Below are positions 24,721-32,689 of a stretch of DNA of 64,000 nt, piece by piece (the first letter of the stretch is position 1; the number at the start of each line of letters is the position of its first letter). Origin of the DNA: Schlegelella_A sp035995885 (GTDB lineage Bacteria > Pseudomonadota > Gammaproteobacteria > Burkholderiales > Burkholderiaceae_C); contig DASYKC010000210.1 in the NCBI GenBank assembly GCA_035995885.1, positions 1-64,000 on the forward strand, written 5' to 3'. The translations under genes were made by a program, and so were the position numbers. Below the pieces are notes generated by a model that was not told the origin of the DNA, searched no databases, and worked only from the letters and a program-made list of their open reading frames with translations.

Positions 24721-25349
24721 TTACTTCGTCACCGATGTCGCCGCCGTGGCGATCACATCGGCGACCGCCTGCGGCCGCGAAACATAGACAGCGTGGCTGC
24801 CAGGCACTTCGGTCACCCGTGCGCCGGCGCGAGCGGCCATCGCACGTTGCGCCGGCGGCGGGATCATCTTGTCGTCGGTGGCCACGAGGTACCAGCTCGG
24901 CTTGATCTTCCAAGCCGGCGTGCTCACCGCGCCGCTCAGCGCGTTGACGCCCCACGGCACTTGCGACGCGGCCATGAAGCTGGCCTGCCGCTCGTCCACG
25001 TCGGCGGCGAACGAGGCCGCGAACTTGGACTGGTCCAGCAGCAGGAAGCCGTCCTGCGGCGGCAGGATCGGCGGCACCGGGGCGCCGGGCACGGGATTGG
25101 CGATGAGCGACTGGACAGACTCGCCCGCGTCGGGCGCGAAGGCGGCGACGTAGACCAAACCGGCGACCTTGGGATCGTTGCCGGCCTCGGTGACCACTAC
25201 GCCGCCGTAAGAGTGGCCGACCAACAGAACCTTGCCGCTCTGGGCAGCGACCACCCGCTTGGCGAAGGCCACGTCGTCCGCCAGGGATGTGGTCGGGTTC
25301 TGAACGACGATGACGTTGTAGCCGTCCTTCTCGAAGATCTCGTAGACGC
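24721..25349 (-). pseudogene. 5'-truncated alpha/beta hydrolase
   Basis: The frame encodes the C-terminal three quarters of an alpha/beta hydrolase: GYNVIVVQNPTTSLADDVAF, the nucleophile elbow VLLVGHSYGGVVVTEAG, an acidic turn in VATDDKMIPP and the catalytic His in VPGSHAVYVSRP. Family members begin with a secretion signal and an HGAFADGS-type oxyanion loop; both are missing. The reading is lost near 25350, where an IS-like fragment begins. The longest frame with a start (GTG 25272) lacks the first strand, so I treat it as a broken gene. Confidence 0.7.
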
Positions 25350-25384
25350 TTACTCGAGGTTAGGTCCGCCGGGCCTTCCTCCTT

Positions 25385-25543
25385 TTAGCGAATCAACAGT
25401 CGCTCAAGCTGGCGCGGCGTGACACCGATCCGGTTGACGGCTGGGCCGACGCGAAGCATTCGATCCAGGACGGCCTGCACGACCTTGAGCCGATCCGCCT
25501 CGCGCATGCTCATCGTGATCGTCGCCGTCGTTCTTGTCGCCAT
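25385..25543 (-). pseudogene. N-terminal fragment of an ISNCY-type transposase
   Basis: A 52-residue frame from ATG 25543 to TAA 25385 reads TMSMREADRLKVVQAVLDRM, then VNRIGVTPRQLERLLIR. This is the N-terminal helix-turn-helix start of ISNCY (IS1202-like) transposases, whose usual text is MSMKE..RL.VLQ.V.DR.L...A...LGL..RQVRRL. The catalytic domain is gone. The fragment abuts the truncation point of the hydrolase gene, suggesting that an insertion and later deletion removed the hydrolase 5' end. Confidence 0.65.
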
Positions 25544-25606
25544 GGCCAACCCTCAATGTGGGCTGGTCACTCTGCGACATCTCTATTGGGGGCAAACGCG
25601 ACATTA
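25385..25606 (-). mobile_element. Remnant of one end of an ISNCY-like insertion sequence
   Basis: Besides the transposase fragment, the upstream side holds TGTCGCGTTTGC and AGATGTCGCAGAGTG (25606-25570). These two TGTCGC repeats are the style of terminal region found in these elements. The other end is not found in the window, so only a relic remains. Confidence 0.5.
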
Positions 25607-25830
25607 CTGCTAGGGGCCTACATACGTCGCGACGGATCCGTGGCGGCTACTTCCGCTTCCGACCCATTGGCGACGGTCGCGTCGCTGATTTCTTGCCCAA
25701 AGCCGACGTTGGTGGCATGAACCGAAGCAACATCGCCGCGTGCCCGTTTCGTCGGGAGTCAACAAGCGTGAACCGGTAATTTGGGCGTGGCTTCGAGGAG
25801 CCTCCTTTAGGCCAGCTACCCGTTCGAGAC

Positions 25831-26298
25831 TCACGGCTGCTGGCGAAATTGCTTCTTCCACAACGCCGGCAGTTCAGAAGCCACCGCGGGCGGCGGCGCG
25901 CCGATCAAGGTGGTCTTGCCCTTCTGATGGACCGTCCCATACAGGACGCCCTGCTCGGGGGAGTACAGGAACACCGCGTTGTTGTCGGCGCAATCATGGT
26001 TCTTGCACGAACTCATATGCACGAAGTCGCTGCCCGCCACCGTGACGCGTCTGTTCTGTGGGGCAGGGCCGTCGAGTCGCGCGAGCCACTGTTCGTGCGC
26101 CAAGGGGCCGAGCGCCTTGAGGTAGATGGGTTTGACCTTGGGACTGAGCAACACGAGGTTGGCATCGAGTTCGTACAGATCGGGCTTCTTTCCTTGCGAC
26201 CACGCCAGTGAGCCGCAGGCAATGGCCAGCAACGCGCCGCAGACCCATCGCCACTCGCCAAGCGTGGTGCGCTGGCTGCGGTTCGGTGAGGTATTCAT
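25831..26298 (-). CDS. Ivy-family inhibitor of vertebrate (c-type) lysozyme
   Basis: A 155-residue secreted protein with a basic N-terminus and a hydrophobic helix (about residues 18-34, ending LAWSQG). The hallmark of Ivy is the loop CKPHDC, which plugs the lysozyme active site; here it reads SCKNHDCADNNA near residue 97, with both cysteines and the His kept. VTVAGSDFVHMSS before it and SPEQGVLYGTV after it fit the fold. Ivy proteins protect periplasmic peptidoglycan from host or predator lysozymes. Its call rests on this motif and the overall pattern. Confidence 0.82.
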   Translation of the reverse strand: MNTSPNRSQRTTLGEWRWVCGALLAIACGSLAWSQGKKPDLYELDANLVLLSPKVKPIYLKALGPLAHEQWLARLDGPAPQNRRVTVAGSDFVHMSSCKNHDCADNNAVFLYSPEQGVLYGTVHQKGKTTLIGAPPPAVASELPALWKKQFRQQP

Positions 26299-26470
26299 GG
26301 CGTTGGCTCCTTGGTGTTCGCGAGATCAATGACCGCGCATGGCCGTTCTGCATCCTGGGGAGCGTCGGCTATGAGAAATAGCAATCCGAACGACCGGTCT
26401 GCGGCACGCCATCCAAGCCGGCGCTTCCTCGACCGCGCAGGCGCGACGCCACGGAACGGCCACCACGCGC

Positions 26471-26860
26471 TCAGTTGCAGCGCGAAGATGGCGCCGCCGC
26501 GACCCGGGGACCGCTGGCCGAAGCCATGCCTTCGTTGGTCCGCAAGGCAAACCAAGGACCCGGGGAGCCGACCCTGCATGACGTGGCCTCGACGGTACAG
26601 CGGCTGGCCGTGCAACGAACCGGGCCCGTCACGCAGTTGTGCGCCTCGGCGGTGTAGTTGATGACCGGCCGACCGTTCAACATCACGGGCGTCCAACTCG
26701 CTGTGTACGCATAGATGCCTCGACCGGTACAGGTTCGCGGACCTGCGCTCAGGTCCCTCACGTCCTGGGGAAGGATGCGACCGATCGCGTGCGTCGCGCC
26801 GGGGCAGAGCGCACCCATCGCCAGCAGCGTGACAAGAAATGAACCCAGGGCCGTTCTCAT
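26471..26860 (-). CDS. Hypothetical secreted cysteine-rich protein
   Basis: A 129-residue protein that starts MRTALGSFLVTLLAMGALCPGATHA, a clear signal peptide. The mature part has seven or more cysteines (TCTGRG, HNCVTG, RCTASRC, TSCRVG, RCN), consistent with periplasmic disulphides. I recognise no family. The longer frame (ATG 26953) would bury the signal peptide, so ATG 26860 is preferred. It lies 172 bp upstream of the Ivy gene on the same strand; any joint role is speculation. Confidence 0.55.
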   Translation of the reverse strand: MRTALGSFLVTLLAMGALCPGATHAIGRILPQDVRDLSAGPRTCTGRGIYAYTASWTPVMLNGRPVINYTAEAHNCVTGPVRCTASRCTVEATSCRVGSPGPWFALRTNEGMASASGPRVAAAPSSRCN

Positions 26861-27209
26861 CGACCGGATCGTGCGGACGGTTGCGGTAACGCTGGACGAG
26901 ATCAGCGCACCGCGCATCTGCAAGGGGCAAGTTGGGCTCATCACCATCTCCATTTCTTGCGTAAGGTCGTGATCGACCGGCGAGAAGGGTAGATGGGCCG
27001 CGTTACTGCGCCGTTACCGCCATGGCAGTCCGGCCGTCGCTTCCAAGAAGTGACGCGTGCCTGTGGTTGGACGCTTGCTGGGCCATCTGCCGCGCGCAAC
27101 CGCGACCGGTGCCAACGTACAACGTACGCTACCGAGCGGCCGGAGCGTGAACGCCCGGGTTGTCAACATCGAGGGTCGAGGTAAAGATGACGATCCGGAG
27201 AACGCTGCA

Positions 27210-28514
27210 ATGCTCCTCAAGCCCGCCGTCGTGTTGCTCGCAGTCTTCCTGCTGCCGATCGCGCGCCTCGCGCTGGCCCAATCGCCGCCCGAGGCCGCGA
27301 CGGGGCTGCCCGCGTCGGAAGTGATCGTGCGCGCCTACCCCAGCGACGGCGAGCGACTCGCTGCGCTCAAGATTTTGCTCGACGTGCTCGAGATCAAGGT
27401 CCGCCCGAAGACGCCGGCCGATAACGCCCGAAGCATGGACTATCGCCGCGCGATCGCGGCGCTCGACCCGCCGCGCGGTGGCGATCCGCGCGTATTCGAG
27501 GCCGCGCATCGCCACATGCTCGACGACCGCTTCAAACTCGACGTATTGGCCCGCTTCGCGCCTGCGTACGCGCCGGCCGAAGCGCGAAAGGTCGGCGTCA
27601 AGCGCGAAGCGCAGGGTGCGTCGAACAACGTCGCCTTCTTTCTGACAGGAGTGGTGCTGGCCTGCCTGGCCTCGTTCGCGTCGCCATTCGTCGTGATGGC
27701 GATCGGGCACCGGCTCGTCCCGGCCGGCGACATTCGCATGGCAATGCTTCCCATCCAGCTTCCCGCCGAGCTACGGGTCGCTCGGGTGTTCGGCCAGAGC
27801 TTCGAGCTCAACTACGACTGCGGCACGGTGACGTCCATCACCGACATTTACGACCCATCCAGGCTCGGCGGCGGCCGCTCCACCGGCATGACAATGACTC
27901 AATCCGCGGATGGCAGCTACCACGAGATCCGCACCGACTGGTCGGATCCGGCCACGCGGCCAGTCAAGCCGAACCGGAGGGCGATCGCGTTGAAGACGCG
28001 TGATGGCCGCCAGATCGAACGCCGCTTCGAGATGGCGGATTACGGCTGGCGGGAAGGCCACACCATCGGGCTCGTGAGCTTCGGGTACGACATCCTTCTT
28101 GCCCTCAACCACTCGGCGCAACGCGTGTCGCAGACTCAGGAGATCGACTGGATCAGCCGCGCCAAGGAGGGCGCTCTGCGTCTGCTGATGATCGTCATCG
28201 CCGTGCTGGGGCTGGTCCTGGTCGGCATGTTTTGCCTCCGGTTCTTCGATCCCCCGAACCCCATGCTCGCCGGCGCGGTGGTCGGCTGGATGCTGCTGAT
28301 GATCGTGGTCTCGCTCTTCTACATACGGCTGTTCGGCGCGCTCACGAAGCGCGCGCGCGTGCGGCAGTTCGAGACGAACTGTAGGCCGGGACTGGAACGC
28401 TTCCTCGAGGAGCAGCAGGGCGCGCGGCGAGCGCCGTCGGGCATGCAGCAGTCAGTGTACGACCGCGCGCGACGATTTTCCGCTTGCCTGCCGTCAATGC
28501 GCATGTCATACTGA
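27210..28514 (+). CDS. Hypothetical membrane protein
   Basis: A 434-residue protein with an N-terminal signal-like helix (residues 1-23, LALAQ). A soluble stretch follows to about 140, then a hydrophobic segment FFLTGVVLACLASFASPFVVMAIG, a central soluble domain, and two C-terminal transmembrane helices around 330-390 (LLMIVIAVLGLVLVGMF and GWMLLMIVVSLFYIRLFG). No family recognised. CGGAG lies 10 bp before ATG 27210; the frame is open further upstream but without a start of better quality. Its end nearly touches the ArsR gene. Confidence 0.65.
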   Translation: MLLKPAVVLLAVFLLPIARLALAQSPPEAATGLPASEVIVRAYPSDGERLAALKILLDVLEIKVRPKTPADNARSMDYRRAIAALDPPRGGDPRVFEAAHRHMLDDRFKLDVLARFAPAYAPAEARKVGVKREAQGASNNVAFFLTGVVLACLASFASPFVVMAIGHRLVPAGDIRMAMLPIQLPAELRVARVFGQSFELNYDCGTVTSITDIYDPSRLGGGRSTGMTMTQSADGSYHEIRTDWSDPATRPVKPNRRAIALKTRDGRQIERRFEMADYGWREGHTIGLVSFGYDILLALNHSAQRVSQTQEIDWISRAKEGALRLLMIVIAVLGLVLVGMFCLRFFDPPNPMLAGAVVGWMLLMIVVSLFYIRLFGALTKRARVRQFETNCRPGLERFLEEQQGARRAPSGMQQSVYDRARRFSACLPSMRMSY

Positions 28515-28519
28515 ACCGA

Positions 28520-28885
28520 ATGGCTCAGTATTCTCAGGCTCGTTTCGACGTCTCGTTTGCAGCGCTATCGGACCCCGTCCGACGCGGCGTGCTGGAGCAG
28601 TTGATGCGCGTTGACGCGTCCGTCACGGTCCTCGCCGAGCGGTTTCACATGACCCTGACGGGCATGAGGAAACACATCGGCGTCCTGGAGCAGGCGGAGC
28701 TCGTCACCACGACGAAGGTCGGGCGCGTGCGGAGCTGCAAGCTCGGCCCGCGCCGGCTCGAGGAAGAGGCAGCCTGGATCGAGAACTACCGCCAACTGTG
28801 GGCCGCACGCTCCGACGCGCTGGACACGGTCATCGAGAAACTCAAACGCAATGAGAAGCGTGATGGTGGCAAGAAGAGAGAGTGA
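28520..28885 (+). CDS. ArsR-family winged-helix transcriptional regulator
   Basis: A 121-residue regulator. FAALSDPVRRGVLEQLMRVD is the typical ArsR start, followed by the recognition region MTLTGMRKHIGVLEQAELVTTTKVGRVRSCKLGPR (given here only as its position, residues about 50-80). No metal-binding cysteine box is seen. It overlaps the following AHSA1-domain gene; ArsR plus AHSA1 is a very common bacterial pair in which the regulator probably controls the lipid- or ligand-binding partner. Confidence 0.88.
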   Translation: MAQYSQARFDVSFAALSDPVRRGVLEQLMRVDASVTVLAERFHMTLTGMRKHIGVLEQAELVTTTKVGRVRSCKLGPRRLEEEAAWIENYRQLWAARSDALDTVIEKLKRNEKRDGGKKRE

Positions 28886-29444
28886 GTCTGCCCCCGAGGG
28901 GAACCGCACCACGTCGGAACGGAAGTCCGATCGCGAGCTGATCATCACCCGAACCTTCGACGCCCCGGCGCGTCTCGTGTTCGAGGCGTGGACCACGCCC
29001 GAGCTGTTCAAGCAGTGGTGGGTGCCGAAGTCGAGCGGCGCGGCCCTGCTTTCGTGCGAACAGGATGTCCGTGTCGGCGGCCGCTACCGCCTGGAGTTCG
29101 CTCACCCCACGGCCGCGGCGCCCATGGCGTTCTTCGGCAGATACCTTGAAGTGGTGCCGAATGCTCGCCTCGTCTGGACCAACGAGGAAAGCGACGGCGG
29201 CGCCGTCACGACGGTGACCTTCGAGGAGAAGAACGGCAAGACGCTGCTGGTGATGGGGGAGCTCTATCCGTCGAAGCAAGCGCTCGACATGGCCCTCGAG
29301 GGAATGGACGAGGCGATGCCCGAGACGTTCGAGCAGTTGGACGAATTCCTCGTCGCCCGCGGCGCGGGCGCGGAACGGACCGAACGTCAGCTGCTCGGCG
29401 GGCCAGCGCGAATGGCGGGCTTTAGGCAAGGCGATCGGAAGTGA
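28863..29444 (+). CDS. SRPBCC (AHSA1-type) domain protein
   Basis: A 193-residue START/AHSA1-like protein. The fold start is seen in LIITRTFDAPARLVFEAWT and TPELFKQWWVPKSS. The strand VRVGGRYRLEF and the closing helix GMDEAMPETFEQLDEFL also fit. About 25 C-terminal residues beyond the fold look unstructured. ATG 28863 is preceded by GAGAAG and overlaps the arsR end by 23 bp; ATG 28851 is an alternative. The natural ligand is unknown. Confidence 0.85.
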   Translation: MVARRESESAPEGNRTTSERKSDRELIITRTFDAPARLVFEAWTTPELFKQWWVPKSSGAALLSCEQDVRVGGRYRLEFAHPTAAAPMAFFGRYLEVVPNARLVWTNEESDGGAVTTVTFEEKNGKTLLVMGELYPSKQALDMALEGMDEAMPETFEQLDEFLVARGAGAERTERQLLGGPARMAGFRQGDRK

Positions 29445-29722
29445 GAGTACCCGCAGACGACCCTGAACCGACATCCTTTGCCCTGAACTCGGCGCCCCGC
29501 AGCGGCCAGTCGGACCTGCATCGTCGCGGGCGGGGAGTTGCGCGGCGCTGGATGGACCCAGAAGGGGAACGCTGCGCGCTGGCAGGCGCGCCACTTGCCT
29601 GGGCGGCCACGGCCTGAGCCAAACGCCCGCTGTGGCGTGTCCACGTCCAGTTGCAGTGTCGCCACCGCCGCTCATGACGCGCGTGCTCGATGAACTTCTG
29701 CTTGTTGGCCGTCGCCGCCGAA

Positions 29723-30121
29723 TCACGTCGATCCGGCAGCATCGGGCGCATCGTGACAGACGGCCTCGACGTTGTGGCCGTCCGGATCCAATACATATGC
29801 ACCGTAGTAGTTCGGGTGGTATTGCGGGCGCAAGCCCGGCTCGCCATTGTTCTGGCCGCCCGCGGCCAGCGCTGCTGCATGGAAAGCATTGACCGCTGCG
29901 CGTGAACTGACACGGAAAGCAACGTGAAGTGGTCGCGTCGGTTCGCCCTGGCTGATCCAGAGATCCGAGCCGTCCTCATGGCAGAAGCCCGCACTCGGCT
30001 TGAGCCCGCCATCCACCAGGATCTCCACAACTCTCGAATGACCGATCGGCGCGAGTGCCTGAGCGTAGAAGGCCTTGCTCTTCGCGAAATCGCTGACGAC
30101 GACCCCGATGTGATCGAACAT
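29723..30121 (-). CDS. VOC-family (glyoxalase/dioxygenase fold) protein
   Basis: A 132-residue single-domain vicinal-oxygen-chelate protein. It starts MFDHIGVVVSDFAKSKAFYA, the first beta-alpha-beta unit with the metal-ligand His. The second half holds LHVAFRVSSRAAVNAFH, and the end NYYGAYVLDPDGHNVEAVCH carries the second ligand set. This variant is the common glyoxalase/bleomycin-resistance-like subgroup of unknown substrate. ATG 30121 is chosen over 30133. Confidence 0.88.
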   Translation of the reverse strand: MFDHIGVVVSDFAKSKAFYAQALAPIGHSRVVEILVDGGLKPSAGFCHEDGSDLWISQGEPTRPLHVAFRVSSRAAVNAFHAAALAAGGQNNGEPGLRPQYHPNYYGAYVLDPDGHNVEAVCHDAPDAAGST

Positions 30122-30561
30122 GCAAACTCCCATTGAATGGTGTGCCGCAACTTACCCTAAGCCGACATTCCCGAGCCGCTGGTGGTGGCCGCCAGCGTGC
30201 AGTCAGGTTCGAGCCTCTCGACGGGTTGCCCGATAATCGATGTCCATACACCCTCTTCCAGCAAATGACCGAAACCGAGCAGCAAGCCGTTCCCCATGGG
30301 TTTACGCAGATCACAGAAGGTCGCATCCGGACTACAGACATCATCTGCAGCGAGTCTGGCCGGTGGGCCGTCCCCCATGTCTTCCTTGTGGGTGGCGACA
30401 TTGCCGATGCCGGTCGGCCCATTGCTCGACCGCACGTCAAGAAGCCGGTCGGCCGGAGCTGAGTGGGTCTGGCCGCATCAATGCGGGAGCGGGAGGGCCG
30501 CAGGTTCGTTCAGCAGGTGCTCACGCGCAAGCACCAATGAGCGGAATTTGAGAGGACTGCG
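30122..30561. other. Gene-poor stretch
   Basis: About 440 bp between the VOC gene and the next gene. Frames in both strands are open for 90-110 codons, but they show no recognisable family, good start or coding character. I see no repeats or RNA genes. GAGAGGA upstream of 30562 serves as ribosome-binding site of the next gene. Confidence 0.5.
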
Positions 30562-30954
30562 ATGAACCTGAAAGTACCCATCGGGATACTGGACGAGCTA
30601 GCGGAGACGGTGATCCGCTCGACCGGTTCCCTCGACTTGGCGAGCGGCGAGATCTTCGACGTCCGCTATGAGGTTGATCGGCCTGGATTGATGGGCATGC
30701 CGGCGGTCGACGAGCAATACGAATTCACCAGCGGCGTGCTGTCCAACGACGGCAAGGACGTTGAATTCCGCATAGACGTTGACGTGATGCGTGGACAGTA
30801 CTTCGTCAACCCGACCGAGCTACTAGAACTCAAAGTCCGAGCCGCCAAGCTCTTCGCCGGCATCGAAGGCAAGACGCTGCTCGCCGCCTCGGAGCGCGCG
30901 GCGGCGGCATCCTCCGAGATCCACATCGGCGACTCGGACCGTCGCCTTCATTGA
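30562..30954 (+). CDS. Hypothetical protein
   Basis: A 130-residue acidic protein of unknown family, with no signal peptide or membrane helix. It has alternating charged and hydrophobic residues such as GEIFDVRYEVDRPG and DVMRGQYFVNPTELLELK. GAGAGGA, 8 bp before the ATG, makes it a credible gene. Codon use resembles the accessory region rather than the very GC-rich flanks. No functional clue from neighbours. Confidence 0.55.
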   Translation: MNLKVPIGILDELAETVIRSTGSLDLASGEIFDVRYEVDRPGLMGMPAVDEQYEFTSGVLSNDGKDVEFRIDVDVMRGQYFVNPTELLELKVRAAKLFAGIEGKTLLAASERAAAASSEIHIGDSDRRLH

Positions 30955-31148
30955 GCCAACAATCCTGAGCACAGCGAAAGTTGACTTACTGAGAAGGCTC
31001 GGTTCCAAGCATGGCTCCCCGGCGCTTCATCCAGCGAGCATGCGGGATCGGTTCAGGTTCGGTCTGCGACCAGAACCGCTGGGATCCAAGGGGCTGCGTC
31101 GAGAGGCGCAGTCCCTGTTTCTCGCTCCGCCGACCGGGCTGCAGCGAG

Positions 31149-32570
31149 TCAGCCCGCGAGCACCCGGTGCAGCGCCCACTCCCCCGGCACGCCCTTCAGT
31201 GCGTGTGCGCCGCGCGGCTCGAAGCCGAGCCCCGCGCCGGCGGTCAGGTCCTTGACGGTGCTCGACACCAGCACCTCGCCGGCAGCCGCCAGGCTCATCA
31301 CGCGCGCGCCGATGTGAACGGCGATGCCGGCGACCTTGTCCCCGCTCGCCTCGATCTCGCCAGTGTGCAGGCCGGCGCGAATCTGCAGGTCGAGTGAATG
31401 CGCGTCGCGCGTCAGCGCCAGTGCGCACGACACGGCGCGTGCCGGCGCATCGAACGTCGCGAAGATGCCGTCGCCGGCGGTGTCGACCAAGCGGCCGCGA
31501 TGCGCCGCGATCTGCGCGCTGGCCAGGCCGATGAAGCGCTGCAGGATCTCGCGCCAGGCACGATCGCCCAGCCGCGCTGCCAGCTCCGTCGAGCCGACGA
31601 TGTCGGCGAAGAGCACTGTGGCGAGATTGCGCTCGTCGCCCGGCGCCGCTGCGCGGCCCTCCTTCCAGCCGGGTCGCTTCTGCGCCCGTGCGAGCCAGCG
31701 CGCATGCAGCTCGTCGACGAATTCGGCCGCGCCCGCGAAGACCCGCGTGCGCACGCTGACCTGCTGCAGGAACGCCATCAACTTCCGGTCGTCGGAACTG
31801 TGGCCGTCGGCCAGCACCTCGCCGACATCGCGCGGATCCGAGAGCCTGCGCCGCTTGGTCATGCGCAGGAACATGCGCGCCAGCCAGTTGCTGAAGTTGC
31901 CGCCGATCAGTAGCAGGTGGTTGTGCTCGAGCTCGTGAAACAGCCGCTCGGGCGCGAGGTGCTCGCTCTGCAGGCCGCAGATGAATTCGAGCAGGTCCTC
32001 GTCGGAGAGCACGTACGTCGGCGAGGCCGAGACCCGGCCGAGCAGGTGATACACCAGCGGGCGCGTGAGCCGCTCGCGCTCGGTGGGCAGGTCGTTGACG
32101 CGGTTGGGCGCATAGGCGACCACGTCGGTCTGCGCCGCGCCGCCGAAGCGCTCGGCGTTGATCGCCTGCTCGAGCAGCGGGTCGAACGTGGTGCTCACGA
32201 ACAGATCGAAGTCGGTGATCTGCGCGAGCTGCGCCAGCGCGCGCGGCGGCGCGAAAACACTATCGCGAAGCACCCCGCGCAGGCGTGAATACGCTTCCTC
32301 GCGACGACCGCGGGACGACAGAAACCAGCACACCACGTCGTTCAGCGTGTACGACTCGGGCAGCAGGGCGGTGTCGACGCCGAGGCGTGCCGCGAGCTTG
32401 TCGGCCAGCCAGTCGTAGAGCAGGCGGGGGCCCGTGTCCGTCTCGACCCGCAGCAGCTCGGGGCCGACGATCGGGATGACGCGGCGGTCCTCGATGTAAT
32501 CGAGCAGGTCGTTCCAGCCGTCCTCGTCGAAGGTGGCCGCGGGGCCATGAGGCTTCAGCACGGCGCTCAT
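31149..32570 (-). CDS. SIR2-like domain fused to class III adenylate/guanylate cyclase
   Basis: A 473-residue two-domain protein. Residues about 15-290 match the SIR2-like fold: VIPIVGPELLRV in place of the GAG(L)S loop, FVSTTFDPLLEQAI in place of the TTNYD motif, and PLVYHLLGRV with TYVLSDEDLLEFI, which mirrors the HGD...T.EDY segment. The catalytic Asn of TTNYD appears replaced, so NAD hydrolysis is uncertain. Residues about 315-473 form a class III nucleotide cyclase with metal Asp residues in LFADIVGSTELA and DTAGDGIFATF and the IAVHIGARVM motif. Start ATG 32570 (32636 possible). It is divergent from the STAND gene 119 bp away. Confidence 0.82.
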   Translation of the reverse strand: MSAVLKPHGPAATFDEDGWNDLLDYIEDRRVIPIVGPELLRVETDTGPRLLYDWLADKLAARLGVDTALLPESYTLNDVVCWFLSSRGRREEAYSRLRGVLRDSVFAPPRALAQLAQITDFDLFVSTTFDPLLEQAINAERFGGAAQTDVVAYAPNRVNDLPTERERLTRPLVYHLLGRVSASPTYVLSDEDLLEFICGLQSEHLAPERLFHELEHNHLLLIGGNFSNWLARMFLRMTKRRRLSDPRDVGEVLADGHSSDDRKLMAFLQQVSVRTRVFAGAAEFVDELHARWLARAQKRPGWKEGRAAAPGDERNLATVLFADIVGSTELAARLGDRAWREILQRFIGLASAQIAAHRGRLVDTAGDGIFATFDAPARAVSCALALTRDAHSLDLQIRAGLHTGEIEASGDKVAGIAVHIGARVMSLAAAGEVLVSSTVKDLTAGAGLGFEPRGAHALKGVPGEWALHRVLAG

Positions 32571-32689
32571 GTCGGTGAAGGAACGAGCGGCAAGGGCATG
32601 GCGGCCGAGTTTCCGCGAATGCCCGCGGGCGGTCAAACCCGGGTCGCGGGGCTGGCGCGCGAGCGCGTTGGGTGTGAAGATGCGCGCCC

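Noticed and set aside
30157..30462. Two overlapping frames of about 90-110 codons on opposite strands
   Set aside because: Neither has a ribosome-binding site, family similarity or natural amino-acid composition.
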